64,000 nucleotides of DNA, from NCBI RefSeq assembly GCF_000234665.1, contig NC_018337.1, forward strand, positions 458,222 to 522,221, written 5' to 3'. Position 1 is the first letter of the stretch; every line of letters starts with the position of its first letter. The translations under genes and the position numbers were made by a program. Below are positions 10,103 through 21,026 of this stretch, piece after piece. The DNA comes from Leishmania mexicana MHOM/GT/2001/U1103. Taxonomy: Eukaryota; Euglenozoa; Kinetoplastea; Trypanosomatida; Trypanosomatidae. The notes under the pieces are model-generated. The model searched no databases, was not told the origin of the DNA, and worked only from the letters and a program-made list of their open reading frames with translations.

Positions 10103-13100
10103 TTCCTTCGAAGTCTGTGCCGCGCGCTAACAACAGTGAGGGAATCGCACAAGCACAGAATGCCAAGGGCACCCCGAAAAAATTCTACCCACGCGCTCCC
10201 CCCGAGCACTTGATACGTTCTTGTTTAACGTACCGAATGAACAACAAACAAAACGCCAGTGCGAACAGTGAGCGAGGCGATCTTGACGGCACACGGTTGC
10301 TGCCTGCGTGCGAGTGTGTCGGCGCTGCTTTGACTTTGCATGCACCGATGCAGGAGAATACCGGCGGGACCAGTATCGTAGCGCTGACAAGCGGGAAAAG
10401 GAACAGGAAATCGAGAAGGTAGGCTTTGAGCTTCGCTTTCCAGTGCTCTGTCGCCCCATAAACCTACCCACCCGACGTGCGCTACAGCTGAAGTGCGTGT
10501 GCTGGTGTGGGTATAGATGTTCGAGCGAGAGCGAGAGAGAGAAACAGGCACAGAGGGATGTTGAGTGCCGTTTAAATGATGAATGGGAGAGCTGCACCCG
10601 AAGCGGCAGCAGCACCACAGGGAATAGAGTTACACACGCCCACACACACACACACACACGCGAAAACAGAAAGGCAGTCCGACTTGGCCCCAATGGCACG
10701 CACCGGCAAAACAAAACAAAAACAAAACGAAAAGCCGTCGTGTAACGAGTGCCGTTATACTTCGTCAGTGAGGGCTAGAGGGTGTGTAGAGATAGAGATG
10801 GGAGGGGGAGGGGGGAGAAGGTGGCATAGAAGGATACCCCCGTGATAGATGATCAAGGGCACGACGAGTGAGCGTAAAGGACGAAGGGGGGGGAAGAAAA
10901 CAGAAAGCCGACCACAACATAAAGACGCGTGTGCACACGCACACACCCAGCTCAGTTCAGCTCGGTTCGGTTCCAAGAACAGCAGAGCGTGAGCGCCACC
11001 GTTTGCACACGTGTGCACCCAAGAAAAGTGCGACGCAAAGCCTAAAGGGTGTTCTGAAGAGGGGGGCCTAGATTTTTTTTGGCGGTGGAGGTGGAGGTGG
11101 AGGGCAGAGAGAGAGACAGAGGCAGAGGAGGCCGATACTAAGCGAGTGGTTGCTTGATACATGCGCACACGGGCACTGCGTGAGAACGGAAGCACCGGAG
11201 CATGCGCATCAATGATGGATGGTAGAAAGCGCGCGGGATATTAATAGGCACAGACGCAGAGGGAGAGAGGCAGAGTGAAGGGAGGCGAATACGAAATGGT
11301 GTAGCATCGACAAGGACAGAGGAGGCAAATCCCCTAAATACCTACCGAGTCAGGTGTGTGGGAGGATGGGGTGGTGGTGGTGGATGCCTTGAGAAGAGGG
11401 CAGCAAGGGAACGTACCAGCCGCCAGCGAGTGCGATACGGCTGACGACAAGTCGGGAGGTGCGATGCGCATCTCGTACATCTCCGATTCCTCCACGTACC
11501 CCCCCGCACGTCTTGGCGCCACACTACCGAAGTACCACGTCGGGAACAGCGTATACACATACATATACATATGTATGTATATGCTGGCATTGGTACCCGT
11601 TTTCTCCTCGACCATCCTCATCTCCTCGTCTGCATGGAGAATGGCACGGCCGGGGGGAGGTAGAGCACCGCTGTTGGTCCCTGCCGCTCCCTCGACGCAT
11701 CGTGCGCTTTTACTCGGCGCTTTAATTTCGGAATTTGCTTTCTCCGGGCTTCCTTCAGTGGTGTACACATGCACTGCAGCTCCATTTTTCCCATGCGCCC
11801 ATTACGGCTGCAGGAACAGCATGCGCGCATGAGGGACGGCGTGGCGACAAGAGCGATCACATGCGGTCTCCTTGGATCCAGGGGTGGCCGTAGAGCAAGA
11901 TAACCCACCTGCCAACACGCTTGATCGCGCTGGCAGCAGGCAGAAAGTCAAGAGTCACATCCACGCGCATCGGCGCGCGGAGGGAGGGAGAGGGAAGACA
12001 GCAGGGACCCGCGCATGTAGGTGGAGGTGGATGTGGGCGGCGTGAAGGGTGTGTCACCGCGCCAGAGTAAAAGGGATGTTTGCATACGAACGCACGTTGG
12101 CGCACATCTCCTTCAAGAGAGAGAGAAGCCCCCAATATGCCTGGTGGCTTCCGCAATGACGTGTGACTGAGTCGGGCGTCGGTAGAGGAAGAGAGCGATG
12201 GTGATGGCGATGATGCCGTGGTACGCACTCCAGCCATCGTGATAGCCGACATCGCGGCCGGTGTCGTGGCCGCGCAACAACCTCGGATCTGGGCCTGAGA
12301 CAAACCGTTTGTGCACACCAGATACGCGTTGCTGTCGCCCCCCTCCCCCCGCAGACAGAGAAAGGGATCAAGCGTGAACGGTGCACTGCCGAGTGTGAGC
12401 CCGCTAGGTACGACCGCTTCCTGAATAGCAGTTTCGGGAAACCGCCGACACGGCGACGGGGACGAATGTGTTTGTGTGCGTGTAAGGGAGGGTTGAGAAG
12501 CGTAGAGAAGCTGGGGGAAGTCGGGCCTTTCCAGGCCGAGGGAACGGGCAAGGCGAGGAGGATGACGAGCACGACGGGTGCGAGTGGCAGCGTTGCGGTG
12601 AGATGGGTGGAGGTTGGGACTTGTGCGAACCAGCTGCTATAGAGAAGGTACACGTCTGCACGTGTACAGCGAGAGATCGAGGCCGTTGTCGTGTGCGGTG
12701 GTGGTGATGGTGGGGAGGGGAGAGGGAGAAGGATGAGCAGGAGCACAATGTAATGCACAATGCAGCAGCGCGACACAACACAACGCCAACGGTGCAGGGG
12801 AGGAGTGGTGCAAGCACAGAGACAAGAGCAGCAAGATAGAAAGAAAACATTCCGCACCTGAAGGGAATGAAAAGGGAGGGAGGGAGGTGCGTAGAGTGGT
12901 GGGCGAATGTGGAGCACTCGGGGAGCGGCTAAGAGAGAGGACGCGCCCCCGTGTGCGACAAGTGTGTGGTCCCTCCTCCTGCTCTCTCTCCCCCCACTGA
13001 ACAGCGGTGGCTCCTCGGCTGCTGCACGGCTAAAGATATGATCATCAAAGCCCCTCACATGATGCGTGTCTGTTCTGAGTGCGTATTCGGGCACGTGTGA

Positions 13101-13244
13101 TCGCGACCAGTACAAAGAGCGGAGCATGTCGCATCAAACCATAAGCCGCATCGCGGCCGTGACGGGAGGAGGAGAGGGGTGGGGCGCAGTTGGAGACACG
13201 AGGACAACCACAAGTGCATGGATAAAACGAGAAAAGGGGGCGAG
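10103..13244. other. Long intergenic spacer (3.1 kb)
   Basis: No ATG-initiated gene that I can support. Minus-strand pyrimidine tracts, a (CA)n run at about 10641-10659 and a TA-rich patch near 11550-11582 fit the 5' leader of the acyltransferase gene and the 3' UTR of the next gene upstream. Long minus-strand frames in 12054-13127 are low-complexity and begin at non-ATG codons. One short stretch at 12113-12316 has coding-like codon use and is reported as a finding. Confidence 0.55.
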
Positions 13245-14918
13245 CTATGTGAAGATGAGAGAGACACCGAACACCCGCCAAAGCGAGCACTGGAGTGCGT
13301 GCAGAGCCAAGCGGCACTCCTCCTTGTTCGCGAATTCGATGCAGAAGGCTCTCAACTCGGCACGGTACTCCATGTACGTTGTGTCAAACAGGCCGGTGAA
13401 CAAGCTCTTCACCAGCGGTGTCGACACCATCACATTCGGCCCAAGTAGCAGCTTTGCAGTGATGCGGCGTGGGTCGTGCGGGGCTAGCTTCGCGATGAGA
13501 CAGAGCTGCTGCCGCCGGGAAGCCGCTTCCAGCGCATCCCACCATGCCGCGTCACCGCGGTCAAGCTCGACCTGTGGCTTCGTTGCTTCTTCCCTGGCCA
13601 GACCAGTGGCCCCGCCACTTGCCAGCGTCCCTATCACGTTTTCCCTCTGTGCGGGGGAGAGGTGGCCTTCGCTTGGCATCGCCGGCACCTGTGTGTCTCG
13701 CCGATAGGATGCGATGATGTCCGCGACAGAGACGCCATCCGCCCAGCGGAGAAACACGCCGGCCGCTTCAGCGGTCGTGAATTGCACGCTCACAATCACG
13801 CGAGCCGTGGTGGTGGAGAGGGCGCCTGCAGATGCGCCGCTTTCGCGGGTCTCGAGGTGCTCAACGGCACCAAAGCGATGCGCGTAGTGGTACAGGAGGT
13901 CATCCAGCACGCAAGGCAGGAACGACAGTGCAGCGATGCAGTCGTCGGCGTGTGCAGCTTTGGCAGCACTGACGGTGTCGCTGCTACTTCGACTGTGGGA
14001 GGCATACGAGGACGAGTACGAGTACGATGACACAGACGCCTCGCGGGAATGCGGCGGCGAACGTGACGATAGCGCGGAGGGGGAGGACAAAGGGGAGAGA
14101 GAGGAATGCAGCTGCGGTTCGGCAACCTTGCTGTCTTCGCGCGAGGACGGAAAAACAGAGAGATGAGGGCCGTCCTTCGGCACAGGGAGGTGATTGTGGG
14201 CAGCAGGCGCAGTGGCGGCGCTGCTGGCGGCGATGGTTCGTGGTGTCGACGACGATGGGAAGGCGGGCGCGGACACTGTGAGAAGCACGCGGCGGTACTC
14301 CGCGGTAGATGGTAGCGCCTCCAGCTGCTTCGACAATCTCTCCAGCTCATCCGCACAGCACGTGGAGTACGCCTCCCAATAGGCGTTCCATTTTTCCAGT
14401 TGCACCATCGCCGGTAGGGCCAGAAAGGCGGGCAGGAAAGCTGCTGGTTGCACCAGAGCACCCTTCACCGTCGGAAGAAAAACAGTCCTGAACGCGCTGC
14501 CGCCATGGACGCTGCGGAGAACTTTCCATGGGTGAGGCTGTATGTAACGTGCTGCGACAGCTGCCTTGGCCTCCGCCGCACCTATCGCTGTTGCTTCCTC
14601 TTCACCAGGCGCCCCTGTTGGCGCGGACCGGCGTGGGCGTGACGAGGCTGGCGGCTCCGACGGTGCTTGGAGGGAGAGGTAAAAGCAGCCGCGGCGCCAC
14701 TGAGCGGCGGCAAAGCGCTGCTGCACCGTGCTCCATCCGGTGGTAGTTGCACCGCTCAACGCAGCGTCCGCATTCGCAGGCAACACAGGTGGCGGTGTGT
14801 GGTGCGGGAGGCCCCGCGAAGGTGACCCCAGCGAGTCGGTCGCAGCAGGTGACCGAATGCGCTTGCGCGCCGACGCTAGCCCGCTCACATCCGTCTCGGG
14901 AGAAGGAGTGGAATGCAT
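13245..14918 (-). CDS. Hypothetical Ser-rich protein, possible RRM-like C-terminal folds
   Basis: The frame opens at a TTG further upstream, but the first ATG is at 14918-14916, giving 557 residues beginning MHSTPSPETD. The N-terminal 80 residues are Ser/Pro/Ala-rich and probably disordered. A better-ordered part follows (about 95-225) with aromatic and hydrophobic residues, including KWNAYWEAYSTCCADELERL. A Ser-rich linker comes next, including a run of Tyr-Ser repeats. Two C-terminal stretches, VSVQFTTAEAAGVFLRWADG and RAFCIEFANKEECRLALHAL, each look like the strand 3-helix 2 part of an RNA-recognition motif (aromatic-hydrophobic strand, then E/A-rich helix). RNP-1 and RNP-2 are not clear, so RNA binding is only a suggestion. 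I recognise no named orthologue. It lies between the acyltransferase and SBDS, and third-position GC bias supports coding. Confidence 0.8.
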   Translation of the reverse strand: MHSTPSPETDVSGLASARKRIRSPAATDSLGSPSRGLPHHTPPPVLPANADAALSGATTTGWSTVQQRFAAAQWRRGCFYLSLQAPSEPPASSRPRRSAPTGAPGEEEATAIGAAEAKAAVAARYIQPHPWKVLRSVHGGSAFRTVFLPTVKGALVQPAAFLPAFLALPAMVQLEKWNAYWEAYSTCCADELERLSKQLEALPSTAEYRRVLLTVSAPAFPSSSTPRTIAASSAATAPAAHNHLPVPKDGPHLSVFPSSREDSKVAEPQLHSSLSPLSSPSALSSRSPPHSREASVSSYSYSSSYASHSRSSSDTVSAAKAAHADDCIAALSFLPCVLDDLLYHYAHRFGAVEHLETRESGASAGALSTTTARVIVSVQFTTAEAAGVFLRWADGVSVADIIASYRRDTQVPAMPSEGHLSPAQRENVIGTLASGGATGLAREEATKPQVELDRGDAAWWDALEAASRRQQLCLIAKLAPHDPRRITAKLLLGPNVMVSTPLVKSLFTGLFDTTYMEYRAELRAFCIEFANKEECRLALHALQCSLWRVFGVSLIFT

Positions 14919-16048
14919 GATGGCCGAAAGACTGCTTGTGGGTTCTGCTGCAGATGGGGACAAATGAGCACACGCGACAGCACGCCGCGATACCAACAAC
15001 GACGACGGACAGCCACGTTGTGGTGCGTATGTGCTCGCACGAGTGACGAGGAGGCGCAGAGAGCAGAGAGCACGGAGGTAAGCAGAGAAAAGAGGGCGGG
15101 GAAGGGAAGAGGGGGACGGAGAGGGAAGAGGGGCCCAGAGCGGAATGCGGAATGCGCAGGGCGGGTGAGCGAGCTCGCTGTTCCCCTTCCGTGGGCTGCA
15201 TCAGCGATGCATGCGGCTCATGCGCAGATAGGCTTCACCCAGCACCGCCGACGGTCGTGCGCTCTCGTCTCCACCTCATGTCGCTGGTTCCCTTGTCGGC
15301 ATTATCGACGGCTGTCCAGGGAGCCGAAGGGAAGCGGGGAAGGCGGGACTATGAGTATCGAAAGAAAAGGCACCTGTGCCGAAATGCCGCGCGTTTGCCA
15401 CTGCGTCCCTCGACTGTCTCGCTTGCCGTCAACGCAGTGAGGGCACCTTTCTCACCGTATTATATGCTCGCAGGGCTGCGCGTAGCAGTCCGGGCGTCTG
15501 TGTCCGTGTGGGCGTATGTGTATGCGCATTGAAGATGGCGGGATGAAGGGAAGAGTCCACTGGCAGAGAGGCTGTGGGCGCATGGCAAAGCGCCATTTTT
15601 CACGCGCGAGAGGAGGAAACAAAGAGCAGCACAAACGAAGATGCGTGATAGTCTCTCAGCTACACCGACAGCGCCACATCTGTGCCTTCCACTTTTTACC
15701 TACACATATGCGCGGCCACGTAGCCAGACGCCACCACGCTACCCTCGTTGTTCTGCCTCCCCACTTCATGGTGTCTCCCAAGGTAGCGTCATACAACCAG
15801 CCATTCTCGCCGTGGTGGTGCAAAGCGGCGGTATTACGACGTCGAGGCGCTGAAAAAGCGGATCTGAGAGGAGAGAGGGTAGCAGAGGGTATTTCGTCAC
15901 ACCCTCGCCGAGCCAGCAAGCCGTTGATACCTCGTGAAAAAGACTCGGATGAAGAAGCGTGCCAGATATCCGCGTGCGCCCGAGTGGCCGTGGAGGGACG
16001 CAGGGTCGGCGCAGGAGTGAAAGAGCACAAACTCAGAGCAGACGCGCG
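14919..16048. other. Intergenic spacer between SBDS and the Ser-rich gene
   Basis: No supportable gene. Purine-rich plus-strand tracts (about 15070-15140), i.e. pyrimidine tracts on the transcribed-sense minus strand, lie just upstream of the Ser-rich gene and probably direct its trans-splicing. The rest is presumably the SBDS 3' UTR. Confidence 0.6.
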
Positions 16049-17662
16049 TTAGTTCAACTGCTCCTCCGCCTCCTCGTCTTCGCCGTAGTCAAAGTCTTCC
16101 TCATCCCAGCCGTTGCCGCCCTGCTGCATCTTCGTCTCCTGCTGCTTCTTGGCGCGCTGCTTGCGGTTGCCCATCAGTTCCTCGTCGCTGTCGCTGAAGG
16201 CCTCCGCCGCCTCCGGCTTCGCCTTCACGGCCGCCGCCGCCATTTTGCTCTTCGCGTTTTTCCTCCCTTTCTTTCCCTTTCCACCGCCGTCGTCGTCGTC
16301 ATCGTCAGCCGCTGCGGCGCCACCGCCGGCCTTCCTTCCCCCTGCGCCTTGGCTCTGGTGAGGGCCGCCGCCAGTGCCACTGGTGTTCTTCTTCCTCTTG
16401 CCTTTGCCACCGCGGCCGCGGCCCCCATCATCGTCGCTGTCGTCTTGGAGGTCATGTGAGGGGTCCAGGCCAAGCTTCTGTAGCCCAGCCGCGATGTCGT
16501 GGTCAACCCCCGAGCCACCCTCCAGAGCACCGTCCGTGCCGTCGTCTAGCAGATCGTCGCCATCGCTGTCGTTGCTCTGCCGACCTCGGTGGCTGCGTTG
16601 CGTGTTACCTTTCGCCTTCCCCGTGCGGCCCCGCGTGCCTTCACCATCGCTCTGGTGCTGTCCGCCAGAGACGTTATCCGCGCCCCGACCGAGGTTGCCG
16701 CTCATGCCTGTCCCAACACCGCGGCCATCACTGCGGCTACAGTTGACCCCGCCAGCGGACGACGACGATGGGGCGGCTGCCGCGCGTCTTGAGTCAGCCG
16801 TGGTAGCCTCTTCCTCTGAACGTCCTGGTTGCGCATTCGCGCGCGAGACGGCGCTGGCGTCGAGCAGAACATCCGAATCACCCACCTCTGTCACAGCGGC
16901 TTCCACCATGTGGATCGCGCTTCCAGAGGGGAGCTCCTCCTTTACGAAGTGGTCGAGATCGCGGAACAGGTTTGGTTGCATGAGCAGCAGCAACGAGTGG
17001 CCCAAGCTGCCATTGCCGCCGTCGCTGGCGTTGCCCGTCACTGGGTCGCTCACCACATCGGCGTCGTTGTCGCGGCACCAACCACGCAGCTTCTCGAGCG
17101 CCGCCTCGGATGTCGTCGTGCAGCGAATCTTCATGTTGGCCCGCGCGATGGGGAGAATGTCGGAGTCGATGAGGAGGTGAATGAGACCTAGCGCTTGCTT
17201 CTTCACTGACTGATCGAGCTTCACGGCAGCCCCTATGGAGCGGAGCGCCTGCTCGATCACCTGCGGAGGGAAGGGGCGCTGCGTCTTGGTGTTGATGCAC
17301 TTGTGGGAGATAATGACCGCAATATCCTTGAACATTTCATCCACCTCGGCGGTGCGCTCCTGCTGCGCCACCTGCAGTTCGCCGTGGTCCAGCATGTACT
17401 TGATCGCCTCCACCTCCGTCATCTCATCCCCAAAGACGGCCTTGATTTCCTTCTCCGAGGCGAGATAGCCACGAGCGACGTTCGCGAAAATGCGCTCGAC
17501 CTGGAGTACCTCATCCAAGCGGTTTTCCGTACCGCTGCGGTACGAGATGACCTTGTTCTTGTAGCATGCAATCTCCAGCTTGACCCCGTTCTTTGAATAC
17601 CGAACCACGGCAATGTTCGTGTGCCGCCGCTGCGACAGCGGAAACTGCATACGGGCGCTCAT
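16049..17662 (-). CDS. SBDS: Ribosome maturation protein SBDS with a long C-terminal extension
   Basis: SBDS (Sdo1 in yeast) works with the GTPase EFL1 to release eIF6 from late 60S subunits. The first ATG is at 17662-17660, giving MSARMQFPLSQ and 537 residues; an upstream GTG in the same frame is not a likely start. The N-terminal FYSH domain is clear (about 10-100), with NIAVVRYSKNGVKLEIACYK and FGDEMTEVEAIKYML. The helical middle domain follows (about 100-170; KCINTKTQRPFPPQVIEQAL, VKKQALGLIHLLIDSDILPI), then the third domain (RANMKIRCTT...). Most SBDS proteins end near residue 250. This one continues for almost 290 residues of Gly/Asp/Ser/Lys-rich sequence with alternating basic and acidic patches and a strongly acidic end (EEDFDYGEDEEAEEQLN). 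Long tails are known in trypanosomatid SBDS, where I recall RNA binding being proposed. The extension has the composition of a disordered, charged nucleolar tail. Confidence 0.95.
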   Translation of the reverse strand: MSARMQFPLSQRRHTNIAVVRYSKNGVKLEIACYKNKVISYRSGTENRLDEVLQVERIFANVARGYLASEKEIKAVFGDEMTEVEAIKYMLDHGELQVAQQERTAEVDEMFKDIAVIISHKCINTKTQRPFPPQVIEQALRSIGAAVKLDQSVKKQALGLIHLLIDSDILPIARANMKIRCTTTSEAALEKLRGWCRDNDADVVSDPVTGNASDGGNGSLGHSLLLLMQPNLFRDLDHFVKEELPSGSAIHMVEAAVTEVGDSDVLLDASAVSRANAQPGRSEEEATTADSRRAAAAPSSSSAGGVNCSRSDGRGVGTGMSGNLGRGADNVSGGQHQSDGEGTRGRTGKAKGNTQRSHRGRQSNDSDGDDLLDDGTDGALEGGSGVDHDIAAGLQKLGLDPSHDLQDDSDDDGGRGRGGKGKRKKNTSGTGGGPHQSQGAGGRKAGGGAAAADDDDDDGGGKGKKGRKNAKSKMAAAAVKAKPEAAEAFSDSDEELMGNRKQRAKKQQETKMQQGGNGWDEEDFDYGEDEEAEEQLN

Positions 17663-19100
17663 TATCGAAACCACCAGTTCCCGTGTCCGTATGACTTGGC
17701 GTGCTTGCGTGCAGGGTGTGTGTGTGTGTGTGTCAGGGGGAGGGAGGGGGTGGGGATGGACGATGACGATCTTCAGTTCCTCACAAATCTTTCTTTTCGC
17801 TTATAAAAGTTACGTTGCACGATCGATGCGTTTAATTACCGAAGGTGGTTGACGACTAGCGACAAACGACGAATGATCGAGGGCGACGGAGTGCACGGAC
17901 ACACCGCGAGGGCGACGAGACGACACAGCGCTGCAGTTTTTCTTTTTCCTTGTCGCGTTTCGTCAGTTACTGCTGTTTTGCTCGGATGCGATTTTGCCCT
18001 CGATGACGACATCCAACGCAAAATGTGAGAGATGGCTTGATCTCTCGCGCTCTCTCTGGCTCTACCTCTATATATACCTGTATACACCTCTACATACCTA
18101 TATATAGAGAGAGAGTGAGAAGCAACGAAGAACGACAGGCCGCGCGTTAGTCAGAGGTGACGATGACGGGGAACACGTGCGCACCTTTATGTGTGCGTGA
18201 CTGCAGCGGATGCGCAGAAAAAGCGGAGGTAGGACGGAGAATTTTTTTTGGGGGGGGGAGGGGGAGGTGAGCAGAGAGGGATGAGGCGGAGGGGGAGGGG
18301 TGCGAGAGGGGCGCACCGCACGTGTACTAGAGCAAAATAGTGCTCATTGACGCGACGCGTGCAGCGGTCGCTCCCCCAGTTGCGTGACAGGCGCACCATA
18401 TTGGCACTGCCGTCGCAGTTGCAGAGTCTGGTGGAGAGGCAAAACGGGAAGAAGAAAGACCATCCTCGCAGCGGGCGACTTGACCATTCATGTGCCTTTC
18501 CCCGTCACAGCCACGGCGGTTGGCCATTGTGCCTCACGATCGGCGTCAGCGTCCACGCTGCCTTGGAGCGCAAGAGCGTGCCTCGGAAGAGCTTGAGAGA
18601 GGCGAAAGAAAGATGAGCGAGAGGCGCAAAGGCATCGCCTTCGACACGCACCCACACAGAGCTGGAAGGCAAAAAAGAAAAGTGGTGAGCGGCAGAGGTG
18701 GGTTGGCGTGCATGCGTGTGTGTGGGTGTGTGTGCACGTCCATTGTTCCCATATCAAGTGCCCATACGCTGCTTGAATCGGACGATGTGCAACCAACTAG
18801 GAGAGGAGAGGAGAGGAGGGGGGAGGGGGGGAGACGCAACATCCACGGCACAGAGAGGGGAGAGAGCGAGATGCTTTGTGGCACATCTATACTAGTACAC
18901 GCCAGGCAGACACGAAAAAAAAGGGTATGTGGAGGAAGGGGAAGGATAACGCACGTCTGTGACTGGAGGACGACGGACAGGAGTGCATCACGTATCACCA
19001 CACCTCGCCATCAACTATGTCTATACAGTACCTACCCAGCACACCGTCCTTCTCTAGTCAAGCAATGCGCCACATCCTCAACCGGGGAGCGTGGCAGCGG
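17663..19100. other. Intergenic spacer between SPEF1 and SBDS
   Basis: No supportable gene. There is a GT run at about 17719-17733, TA-rich and AGAG patches near 18068-18118, a T run followed by a G run at about 18242-18258 (pyrimidine-rich on the minus strand), and purine-rich plus-strand tracts at 18800-18870. These fit the SPEF1 3' UTR followed by the SBDS leader. Confidence 0.6.
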
Positions 19101-19898
19101 CTATGCCGGAACGCGGCCAAACTTTTGGCGGTACTGATTGAGCTTCTCATCCTTCACACGCACCAGCTCCTCCAGCTTCACAATCTTCTCTGAGAGAATG
19201 GCAACCGTCTCGCGCAGCTCTTGTATCGTGTAGTCCTTCTCGCGCAGAACCTGCGTCAGGCTCGCCACCTCACTCACCGACGGCGGCGTCGGCTGCCGCT
19301 GTGCCTGTGTTTGCAGCGGAGGTGCCTGCGGCCCTCCTGAGGAGGAACCCCGAGATGATGCGACCCGGCCAGCCGGCGCAGCGGGCGATGAGGGCCGCCC
19401 GCTTCCACAGTGAGCGGTGAGGGCAGAGGCTCCGCCATCCCTCGCGTGGCCGCCTTCTCGAGGCTGTGGCTGCGACGGCGACGGGTCCACATAATGCGCA
19501 TTCTCGTGCGCCTGAATCTCCCCCATCATCAGCATCTCATCCCGTCTCGCCTTGATCTGCGCAACTTTCACGCGCAGCGCACGCAGGAAGCGCTCGATGG
19601 CGCCGGGCACGGCTGCTACGATGTCTTCCACCTCCTCTGGAGGAACCTCGAAGTACAGCTTGCGCAGAACCTTAGCATTCAGCGTGTTCCAGTTGTCCAG
19701 CTTCTTTGCATGCGACATCGCCGGGACGTAGTTGTGGAGATCGACTAACTTTGGGAAGAAGAACTTAAGTATCTCTGCCACGGAGCAGCCATCTGCAAAA
19801 TCGCGGGCGATGTTGCGCTTCTGCCGCGAGATAGGAATCTCGTCCACCCACGTGTAGAGCTCATGGAGGTCCTCCTCCGTGAAGGGGACGGACGCCAT
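19101..19898 (-). CDS. SPEF1: SPEF1/CLAMP-family calponin-homology microtubule protein
   Basis: Sperm flagellar protein 1 family proteins bind and bundle microtubules through a divergent calponin-homology domain. In T. brucei the orthologue decorates the proximal microtubule quartet next to the basal body. The 265-residue product starts at ATG 19898-19896. Residues 1-115 carry the family pattern: LHELYTWVDEIPISRQKRNI, ARDFADGCSVAEILKFFFPK, LVDLHNYVPAMSHAKKLDNW, then NTLNAKVLRKLYFEVP. A Ser/Pro/Gln/Gly-rich linker (about 140-205) leads into a C-terminal heptad-rich coiled coil (about 210-260; LREKDYTIQELRETVAIL, KIVKLEELVRVKDEKLNQY), the usual dimerisation region of this family. Length and architecture match SPEF1. 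It is a cytoskeletal gene among unrelated neighbours, as is normal in these transcription units. Confidence 0.93.
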   Translation of the reverse strand: MASVPFTEEDLHELYTWVDEIPISRQKRNIARDFADGCSVAEILKFFFPKLVDLHNYVPAMSHAKKLDNWNTLNAKVLRKLYFEVPPEEVEDIVAAVPGAIERFLRALRVKVAQIKARRDEMLMMGEIQAHENAHYVDPSPSQPQPREGGHARDGGASALTAHCGSGRPSSPAAPAGRVASSRGSSSGGPQAPPLQTQAQRQPTPPSVSEVASLTQVLREKDYTIQELRETVAILSEKIVKLEELVRVKDEKLNQYRQKFGRVPA

Positions 19899-21026
19899 GG
19901 TGAGAGGATTGAAACGCCAGAGGTATTACCGGGTCGTGGCCGTGGTCGTGGTGATGGTGGTGGTTGGTAGCAGTGTGTCGTGCTTGCGTGCGTTAAAGGA
20001 GTGCCCTTGATCTTGCTGACGAAATCAAGAGACCAAAATACAGATAAATGCCAATGATCCGCGTGATCGTCGAGTCGTTTGCTCGTCCCCTTTCTGAAGT
20101 ACCGACTTCACACCTGTAGGGGTGCTGGCAGATTCGAAGGGGCAAAGGCCGCGAGGCACGGGGTGAGAAAGACCTATAGGAAATGTCAAGGCAGTGTGAA
20201 CGTGACACGAGGTCAAAGATGGCACGACATCGGGCGTCTCCTCACATGGAGGCCTTTGCAGGACTGCGCGTGAACGCGGGTCACGTCAGAGAGCGGCGTC
20301 GTTCCCTTTTATCCCTTCTCCACTCTCCGTCGTGCTGCTGTTGCTACCAGGGTACATCAGTACGTCCCTCTCTGTGCGCGCGCATCGACTGGATCACGTG
20401 AGTCATTCTGTAGCTTGTATGTCTAAGTGCTGAGTGAGAGGGGGGGGGGGTGGAAGGTGTGGAAGGGGGGGGGTCGCGCGTACGGTGGCATTCCTCGTCC
20501 TGGGCGAAAATACAGGGGACCTCCCCCACCCCTCTCTCTAACTCACCGTACGTGTCGGGAGAGGAGGGGAGGGGAGGGGGAGGGGGCACAAGCGGGTCCA
20601 AAATCAACGAAGAGGAAGCCGGAAGAAAAGGAAAAAAAGGGAGGAGGCGATTCTAGCCCAGCCCTCCCCTCCCCGCGCGCAGCAACAGCAACGAGAGAAA
20701 CAGCGAAGAAATACGCAGCTGCGCGACCCAATGCATACGCACGTACAAATCTATCGAAAGTGGGCGGCGCTTCTAATTCGTGCGACGCGGTCAGATGAGC
20801 GGGAGGATCGCGCAAGAGAAAAAAAAGCGGCGCGAGGGGAGCGTGGTGGAGGAGTGCGCACAACGATGCTGGACTACCATGGCTCTGGTGATGGTGCATC
20901 TCGAACCAAAGGAGTGGATAAACACACTGATGCACAGCCCTTCACAGGTACATCGGACAGGCAGGCACAGGTCAGGCAGCATAGTCAATACTTGCACCGT
21001 CTCCTCCGCCGCAGCGCCAAGCCGCC
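19899..21026. other. Intergenic: leader of SPEF1 and 3' UTR of the giant protein gene
   Basis: No supportable gene. Long G/A-rich plus-strand tracts (20440-20650) are CT-rich on the minus strand. Several overlapping frames here are low-complexity Pro/Ser translations of those tracts. Confidence 0.6.

Noticed and set aside
12054..13127. 357-codon minus-strand frame
   Set aside because: Low-complexity translation of CT-rich spacer with Pro/Ser/His runs, overlapping other frames of similar length. No domain and no coding-like codon bias along its length.
16374..17180. 268-codon plus-strand frame opposite SBDS
   Set aside because: Antisense shadow of the clearly recognised SBDS gene.
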